Source of the DNA: Heterotrichella gracilis
Taxonomy: Eukaryota; Sar; Xanthophyceae; Tribonematales; Xanthonemataceae
Assembly (NCBI GenBank): GCA_032358255.1
Contig: JAULBX010012874.1
Coordinates: 1 to 64,000 of the forward strand
Direction: 5' to 3'
DNA: 64,000 bases
Every line of letters starts with the position of its first letter. The stretch's first letter is position 1. The notes beneath the pieces are model-generated. The model saw nothing but the letters and a program-made list of their open reading frames with translations, had not been told where the DNA came from and ran no database searches. This document shows, one piece after another, positions 57,144 through 64,000 of this stretch. Position numbers and translations under genes: made by a program.

Positions 57144-58716
57144 ATGGACCCTCCAGCCGTCGTCACAATACAAGACCTCCCCAACGACCTGCTCAGCGCA
57201 TCTTCGGGACACTGTCACTCGACGGCAAGTCCGATTTCAAGCACAGAGCGCAGCTGCAGCTGGTGTGCAAGCGCTGGCACCAAGCCCTGGCAGGCCCCAG
57301 TGCAGCTTGGGAAGTCATCGAGCATCCACCTCTTAGCCAGCGGTTCCTGGACTGGCTGTGCCCCAAGCTGGCAGCCACGAGGCGCCTCAAAAGGCTATGT
57401 GGCACGGCTCAGGGGATGCTGCGGGTGCTCAACAGCCTCAACCCAAGCTGTCTCACAAGCCTGGACGTTTTCGCGGTATACAATGGTGACAATGCCGAGC
57501 AGCTGCTTGTGATTGAGGCCGCTTTGCGCTTGACATCCCTGACAAATTTGGAGGTGGAGATGTGCTGCACCCCGGAGCAGGTGGCGCCATACATGCCTGC
57601 CATATCAGCCTTGGTCAACCTGGAGCGACTAGGGATCTATTCCACAAATCCAACGTCTGAAGCGCAGAACTGGTGGCCAGAGCTTCCTTGTCTCCCTAAG
57701 CTGAAGGGTGCAGTTGTGGGGTTGAACGGGGCTGACTACGTGCCCATGCTGGTCCACCAGCCCTCCCTTACAAGCCTGACGTTGTCCCGATTTGACTTTT
57801 CAGACGACCCAACAGTAGGCACATCTTTACGACAGCTCACCCAGTTGAAGACACTAGCTGTGATGGGGAGGGAAGGTGACCCCACCACTGATGGCATCAG
57901 GATACCCCCTGGCAGCTTACCCACGTCCCTGGACCATCTGCATGTATGCATGCCCGACCCAGGTGTTGACGCCGCGGCACTCCTTCCACCCCTCGTCCAT
58001 CTAACTTCACTGGTGCTGCTTTCCTATCCCTGGGAACTTGACAACTTGACCCCTGCCCTGGCCAACCTCACCGGCCTGCGGGAGCTCACGATTGACTCGG
58101 ATAAGTGGTCCGAGCCCCTGGTGCTGCCAGTCATGCCTAGCCTCACACTGCTTACCATGGAGGTAATTATTTATTCATTCATTCATTTGTTTGTTAATGT
58201 ATTTCATTTACAAGATTTGCTCACCTTTGAGGTAATCATGTATATGTTTGTTTGATTGTTTAAGAGATACAAGATTTATTTGACGGTCACATTCAGGGAG
58301 CCAACCCGGGCTCACAGGACTGTTGGGATTTATTACACAAGATTTATCTGTTTTATTTAATGTATTCCACCCAAGATACTTATCCATCACTTGATTAATT
58401 TTCGTTTTTCCCCTTGAAGGATTATCGTGGCGTCCAGCTGGAGCCGCCCATCAACCCCAAGCTGCGCATGCCAAAGTGGAGCGGGAGTTTATCAGGACGT
58501 AAACTTGGTACTGTGACCATCGTGGGGCGCTACAGGAAGTACAGCTTGGTGGTGGATCGGGATGACGGTTTGGTGGTGCAAGCATCGGAGCGCCTGGGGA
58601 GGGAAGGAGCAGCAGGGGCTTTTTCCAGTGCAGGAAGCGAGAGAGGAATGGGAGCAGTGTTGTGCATGGCTACACACAGTCGCAGCAACCAGGCGCTAGC
58701 ATGTGGGTGGGGGTAG
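57144..58716 (+). pseudogene. F-box / leucine-rich-repeat gene with one apparent frameshift
   Basis: Two exons, 57144-58162 and 58420-58716. The start encodes an F-box (MDPPAVVTIQDLPNDLL). It continues in another frame as RIFGTLSLDGKSDFKHRAQL, then LVCKRWHQAL. One base appears missing within 57190-57198, where LLQRIF would be expected. After that the frame is open for over 300 codons with about seven LRR-like units (LTSLTNLEVEMCC, LVNLERLGIYST, PSLTSLTLSRFDF, LTQLKTLAVM, TSLDHLHVCM, LTGLRELTIDSD). The last exon continues DYRGVQLEPPINPKLRMPKW and ends in a Ser/Gly-rich tail. F-box/LRR proteins choose substrates for SCF ubiquitin ligases. Because only one lesion is seen, a sequencing error or a very recent mutation is as likely as an old pseudogene. 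Confidence 0.7.
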
Positions 58717-60080
58717 CGGTTATTTACAGCCATTTCAAAACAAGTTGTTCCCTCCATACCTCCCCCACTGTCCCCTCCGCGGCCACTATCCCTTCCAACA
58801 CTGCTTTTTCCTTGCCTTGGAGGGTTATGGGGTCCCAGATTGACGTGGCTCCGGGGGGATGCGTAGATGCTGTGTCGCCGTATTGGCGCCCGTTGGCGTT
58901 CCTTTTCTTTTCTTCTGTTGTGCCCCAGCAATCACGATCTTTGCTTATGTCCGCGGTTTTTGCAGTGTCTTGTGCATTGATTGATTGCCGTAGGACAAAC
59001 TTTCTAGTGAAGAACGTGTGGACGGGGTTGTTGCCAGTGTTGTTGACAGCAATCTTCGTGCCTTTTGTGGAAAGGTATATCTGTGGGGCCAAGCCCTTGA
59101 ATTCCAGTATACAACTGAGTGCACAAAGGCGGAGGATTTGGTTCAGAATTTTTGATGATATGGATTATCATAATATATATTTTTTTTGCGTTGACGGCAT
59201 GTATGGGGCTGTTTTTCTTTCCTTTCTTAAAGAAAGTTTCTTCCGTGCAGTTGTTGGCAAGTACCACTGTGGTTATTAACCTGCGGCACATTGCACTGCA
59301 GCAGCTGGCTTGTGGTGTGCCGCATTGTGTGGGTCCCTCCCGGGGCATTTTTGTTTCTAGAAAAAATAGCTATTTTTTACGGAGCATAGTAGACTGTGTG
59401 CAACTGTAGCCCAGGAAAAGCAGTGCTGAGCATTCGTGATATGCCATGACAATGTCATGTGTTACACTGTCATTGCGCCCAAGAGTTCTGAAACACCAAT
59501 ATTGAACTATGAAATCAACGACACTACACACAGGTGCACATGGCTGCAGCCAGACTGAGTGTGCTGGTATTGCATTGCAAAGCACGTGCTTTGCAACGTA
59601 CACCACGCGGCATCATGTCACGCATTGGTAAATGGAATCAGCAAAATATGTTCCGGTTCCGGCAAAAACACATTTGATAGCCCGGAGGAAGAAATGGAGA
59701 CAATAAAATTCATAATATTGACAAACGCAGCGCACAACTCTTTGGTAACTCACGGTTGCCTGGTTATTTTCCTCTCCTCACAGCTTGCACATCCATGTGC
59801 ATGCACAGATGACCTTTCAGAGATCCAATGATGCAACCTCACTGATCTGAAGTGCAATCACCACAGCGCTTCAGCAATTGCGTTACCTTCATGCCAGTGG
59901 GCACTGCTGGCCAATTGAAGCCCCAACAAAATTTGCGAAAACCGGGTGCCTGGTGAACCACACCTGTCACCACAAAATTGCTGCCCAAGGCATGAAAATG
60001 CAAACACACTGCTGACCACAACAGTGCTTCTGCTCCTGGGAAATTTTGATAAGAAAAATTGCTAGCACCCAGCCCTGCTT
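58717..60080. other. Region between convergent gene ends
   Basis: I recognise no gene. A plus-strand open frame across 58662-59279 overlaps the F-box gene's end and shows no family resemblance. Confidence 0.4.
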
Positions 60081-60234
60081 TGGCCCCCATCAATGCGTGC
60101 GACCAGCGGCAACGGGGTTGGTTGTGCCCCTGCGACTGATTGTAATTTCCTTGTATGTGAGCTTGATTGCTGCAGTTGGTGTTGCTGGGGTGGCGCTTTC
60201 CCAGCTGCAGTTACTGTGGTGCCTGCAATTGTGG

Positions 60235-60610
60235 TGGTGATGGTGGGGGTACCATCTGTGCTTGCGCCCAGCCGCCGCCTTCTTGCGTCCCTGCTGCTTA
60301 CCCCCCTTGTGGCCACTGCGCTTGCCCTAACCGTTACCATTGCTGTGGGGGCTGTAGCTGTGTTCCTGGCTGTGGCTGTGGCTGTGGCTGTGGCTGTGGC
60401 TGTGGCTGTGGCTGTCATAACAGCCATTATTGCTTGCGCCCAGCCGCCGCCTTTTTCTTGCGCCCCTGCTGCCTCCCCCCCTTGTACCCGCTGCTCTTGC
60501 CCTGGCTGTTGCCATTGCTGTGGGGGTTGTGGGGGCTGTGGCTGCGTTCCTGGCTGTGGCTATTGCTGTGGCTGTGGCTGTGGGGGCTGTGGCTGTGGCT
60601 GCGATCATTG
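60235..60610 (-). repeat. Echoes of the His-rich gene's last exon with (GGCTGT)n
   Basis: Two further copies of the exon end, coding about RKKKAAAGRK, lie past the stop at about 60427-60500 and 60240-60310. Each is flanked by hexamer runs of GGCTGT (notably 60358-60415) that would read as Ser-His or Ala-Thr runs. This is a tandem duplication of about 185 bases, repeated. Confidence 0.85.
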
Positions 60611-60613
60611 CCT

Positions 60614-63600
60614 TCAGTGCTTGCGCCCAGCCGCCGCCTTTTTCTTGCGCCCCTGCTGCTTCCCCCCCTTGCTCTTGCCCTGGCCGCTACCATTGCTGCG
60701 GGGGCTGTGGCTGTGATCGGGGTGGTCACAGTGGCTGTGGTCGCACCCCTCCCCATGGTGGTGGTGGTGGTGGTGATCGCCATGGTCCACGGTGCATTCG
60801 GGGTCGTGGCAGTGGCCGTGGCTGGACCCTGGTTCGGTTTCGGATGGCATGGTGAGGGGGGCCAGGGCGATGAGGGATTCGTGGAGGGCCATGAGGCGGG
60901 GGAACTCGGGGGATTCTGTGAGCTGCTCAATGGTCAGCTCTGCATCGGGGTCTGCAAGATGGAGGGATGATGGACATGATCAGAGATGAAAATCAACAGG
61001 GATGATGAGGTGTAAATAGGGCAGCAGAGCATGGGCGGGGAGCCAGGGTGTTGGGGTTTTGTGAGTACGGGCAGATGCTGCGGGGTCATCCGGCAGAGGA
61101 ATTGTCAAAAATATGCCAGCTGCTCAATCGGTAACTCCGCATATGGATCTTGACTCACAAACATACCGACAGCATGCAGAGCAGATGGGTTTGCAGAAAA
61201 GAGTGTTGAAGAGCTGATGTGGGGATCATGGCCTCCCCAACCATCTCCCCTTCCGCTGAAATGCATTTACGCAACTGACTAACAAATAAGGAACACATTC
61301 AAGGATACTTAGGGTCCAGCTGATGTTTTAGGATTTAGGTTCACGTCCAGGGTTTCAGGGTCTCCATCCAGCTCCCCACTCCCGCACCCACCTGCATCCT
61401 TGAAATCCTCCACCGCATCCCCAAGCGCCTCCCCCATCCCCTGGAAGAACTCGCTGTAGGGCCCCGAGTACCCATCCCCCTTGGCCACCCGCTGCAGCAC
61501 TCCCCCATACCCCCCCCGGTGCATGCGCACAAACAGCCCCGCGCCGCCCATAGCGGAAATGAAAAACAGGGACAGCACATTCCTGAGCCCCGAGTCGATC
61601 CCCCGCAGGGCCTTGGGTCCCTGGGGCCGCTGCGCGGCGTGCAGGCCCTCGAACAACACCCCGGCCTGGGTGTCCAAGAAGGCCTTGAGTTTGTCCAACA
61701 CGCCTGGCCGGGTGAGCAGCTGGTGCTGGCTGCCGGGGTCGCTGGCAAGCTGCAGGTTGCAAACAACAGGTATAAAGTAACTGGATTACATATCAGTAAG
61801 AAGATTCAAACCTTACAATAGATAAAGTAAGTACCCAGCCTGTCCTTCAACAGGGGTGTTGGGTGGGATGAGCAGTCAGCGAAGAGAAGGAGCATTAGAA
61901 TAGTAGCGCACTATTGGTGCAGCCAACAGCTACAGCTACAGTCACATGCGTGCCCCAAAGGAGGGATGCATCCACCAACAAAGGTCACACGCCATGCACC
62001 CCTGTCCTTCATCACCCGTCACCGACACCCGCCTAAACCCTAGACCCTAAACCCTATTCCCCTACCGATAGCGTGAAAATGATGCCCTCCACTCGAATGC
62101 CCGCCCACGCCTCGTAGGCTTCCTCAAAGGGGTACTCCTCAAGGGGCACATTGACGAGGTCCAGCACGGGGAGGTAGGCGCTGGATTTGAAAAGGGTGTC
62201 TTTGACTAGCATGGAGGAGGGGGTGGAAAACTGGACGGTGCTGCCCAGGGCCTGGAGAAAAATAGGGCAAATGGGAGGTCATTATTAGAGGATTTCATGC
62301 GGGGCCAATGCGTACAATGAATGAGGTTTGGAGGGGTTTCTGAAGTAGTAGTGACTGCGTTGGTGGGTGATGGTGCTGAGTTTGGGTGACAATACTTTGG
62401 GGTGGCATTTATAAGACAAAAATGGTACATGCTTTTACTAGATCTTAGTAGATCTGAAGAAAAGGTTTTAGAGCAGCACGCAAGGGGTTTTGCGGGTAAA
62501 GCTAGAATTTCTTTGCCCATTACCTAAACCCTACACCCTTGACCCCCCACCCGCAAGGGTTTCACGCATGGAGCTAGGCTTTTAGCCCCACAACCCTAAG
62601 CCCTTAACCCTAAACCCGCGCACCTGTAGCGCCTGGGGCGCAAGGGTCTCGCGGATGGAGCTAGGGTTTTCCGCCAGAAACCCTATGTAGTCCACCAGGG
62701 CTTCCGCTGTCTCCACCAGGCTAGGGAAACCCTCTAGGTCATGGTTCTGGCCCACATAGGTCTGCACAGCGGTCCACAGGAGGACGATAGCAGCATGGTA
62801 GGAATCAAACTGCCTGCCTCCCTCCGCCTCGCCACACCTGTGGAAAAAAATGGAATTTGTTTATAAGAAACACATCAGCCGAAAGAAAATTTTATATGCT
62901 CTGTGCTGCCTGCATAGGTCCTAGATGCAGGGGGAGTGTGCAGCACACCCATGCACCAATACATGAACAGGAAAGTCAGAAATGGAACAGGACAAGTACT
63001 AATTTGACCTTGATTTCTTTTGAGAAAGAAGCGACCCATAGCTACAGCGCCAACCATGATCGCTGAGACGAGGGTGCACAACCACTTTGTGGGGTTGCCA
63101 TTCACGCACCTTTTCACCAAAGAGGTCAGTTCCCGCTGCACGTCTGCATCTGCCATCGCCAGGTGGAAGGCGGGGAGGAGCTTGCCGCTGCGAGCAATTT
63201 GGAAAACAATTTGGAAAACAATAAGGATGTGACTACTCTCAAGCACTGGTGGAGCAAGAGTCACGGCTGAAATAGCGAGGGCATTCACAATGCAATGAGG
63301 GGATGATGGAATATTAAATTCCACAAAATGAGGAACTCAACAAACAAATAACTCGTCATCACTACCCATGAACATATGCATGCATAGGCCGGGACCTAGA
63401 CCAACCTCACCTGTGCGCCACAAAGAGCAGCAGGCCAGCGGCATGTTTATTTTAAATGAATGTATTAAGAATTGTTTTTCCTTTATATATATAAAAGATT
63501 ACCTGTGCCCCACAAAGCACAGCAGGTCAGCGGTGGCCAGGACGCTAGATCCAACCCTTCCAGATTGTATTTTCACTTAAACATTCACTCAAATCTGTTT

Positions 63601-63879
63601 TCTGTTTCCCTTATAAATATATATTTGCAATTACCTGTGCGCCGCAAAGAGCAGCAGGTCAGCGGTGGCCGGGTCGCTAGGGTCTGCGCCCGCCAGGAGG
63701 GTTTTCAGCTGCGCCAGGTTGAGGCCCTCGGTGAGCCTGGGAAGGTGCCAGGTGCCATCTGAGCGCTGCGCGTAGGTGTACAGGGGGTGCAGGGTGGTGT
63801 GGAGGGCGGCGCGGTCCTGGTCTGAGGACAGGTGGGACTGGGCGGCTTGCCAGTCGAAGGGCTGGGGTGCGGGGGCCAT
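60614..63879 (-). CDS. Unknown 472-aa protein with a C-terminal His-rich, Lys-rich tail, six exons
   Basis: Exons (minus): 63879-63635, 63187-63110, 62837-62624, 62251-62066, 61749-61392, 60951-60614. All phases agree. Residues 1 to about 370 are mostly helical, without a family I recognise (WQAAQSHLSSDQDRAALHTT, SYHAAIVLLWTAVQTYVG, FEEAYEAWAGIRVEGIIFTL). One possible membrane segment reads LRNVLSLFFISAMGGAGLFV. The tail is striking: SSHGHCHDPECTVDHGD, a run of seven His, then GCDHSHCDHPDHSHS and a basic end GGKQQGRKKKAAAGRK. Such tails bind zinc, nickel or copper in metallochaperones and transporters, but no GTPase or transporter domain is seen, so the role is open. The ATG at 63879 has no upstream in-frame extension I can support. 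Several exon echoes occur. Confidence 0.7.
61120..61156 (-). repeat. Echo of the His-rich gene's last exon start
   Basis: GCTGCTCAATCGGTAACTCC and GCATATGGATCTTG repeat the 5' edge of the exon at 60922-60956. It lies upstream in intron 5. Confidence 0.75.
62553..62592 (-). repeat. Echo of exon 3 end (His-rich gene)
   Basis: CGCAAGGGTTTCACGCATGG and AGCTAGGCTTTT repeat 62639-62672. It lies downstream in intron 3. Confidence 0.85.
63408..63548 (-). repeat. Two echoes of exon 1 end (His-rich gene)
   Basis: ACCTGTGCGCCACAAAGAGC at about 63410-63445 and ACCTGTGCCCCACAAAGCAC at about 63502-63548 copy the exon end and donor at 63632-63680 (GCAGGTCAGCGGTGGCC). Both are in intron 1. Confidence 0.92.
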
Positions 63880-64000
63880 GGTGGCGGGTGGGTCGTGGTG
63901 GGTGGGTGGGGATTAGAAGGGGAGCAGCCTGGAGGAGCAGAGAAAGTGTTGTCAGATAGTGTGTGGGGGGGGTCAGCCAACAGCGAGGTAAGGTGTGTAC

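Noticed and set aside
60093-60970. Cys- and Ala-rich plus-strand frames over the hexamer repeats
   Set aside because: They arise from GGCTGT repeats and from the reverse strand of the His-rich exon.

Overview
The window looks like nuclear DNA of a green alga (Chlorophyta). The evidence is a plant-type carotenoid isomerase, a plastid ATP/ADP translocase, proline-rich and ShKT extracellular domains of the volvocine kind, many short GC-rich exons, and Arabidopsis-type telomere units (TTTAGGG/CCCTAAA) scattered through introns. Possible TGTAA poly(A) signals and the extracellular-matrix-like protein hint at Chlamydomonadales, but the genus cannot be fixed. Gene models below were built by hand from homology recalled from memory, splice signals and phase. 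Most have every exon phase consistent.

Layout. 1-2600: remains of an LTR-retrotransposon gag/protease region with a 30-bp tandem repeat. 3744-8368 (-): carotenoid isomerase CRTISO, 10 exons. 10104-12173 (+): organellar ribosomal protein uL1. 13814-18979 (+): plastidic ATP/ADP carrier, 11 exons. 20882-21842 (-): small C2-domain protein. 22366-25987 (-): actin-related protein ARP6. 28902-32244 (+): secreted chimera of a GH5 mannanase-like domain, ShKT modules and a long proline-rich tail. 33684-42238 (-): a 14-exon, 949-residue protein joining a cyclic-nucleotide-binding-like region, a sigma-54-activator-like AAA+ region and a multi-pass 4Fe-4S polyferredoxin membrane domain. 42898-44608 (+): unknown 336-aa repeat protein. 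45497-49305 (-): short-chain dehydrogenase. 50804-55579 (+): ABP1-like cupin with an N-terminal membrane anchor. 57144-58716 (+): F-box/LRR gene with one apparent frameshift. 60614-63879 (-): unknown 472-aa protein with a His-rich tail.

Two things stand out. First, the 949-residue fusion has a bacterial-enhancer-binding-protein-like AAA+ region whose ATPase motifs are degraded, joined to an iron-sulfur membrane module and a probable plastid-targeting leader. Second, nearly every gene carries 'exon echoes': partial, decaying copies of an exon edge with its splice site, lying in the adjoining intron or just past the stop codon. Copies of 3' exon edges lie downstream and copies of 5' edges lie upstream, often beside telomere-like repeats. 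This is what tandem duplication across exon-intron junctions, hidden by splicing, would leave.

The genes are not an operon or an evident cluster. They are ordinary single eukaryotic genes for plastid metabolism (CRTISO, ATP/ADP carrier), organelle translation, chromatin (ARP6) and the cell surface, with several divergent pairs sharing short upstream regions.
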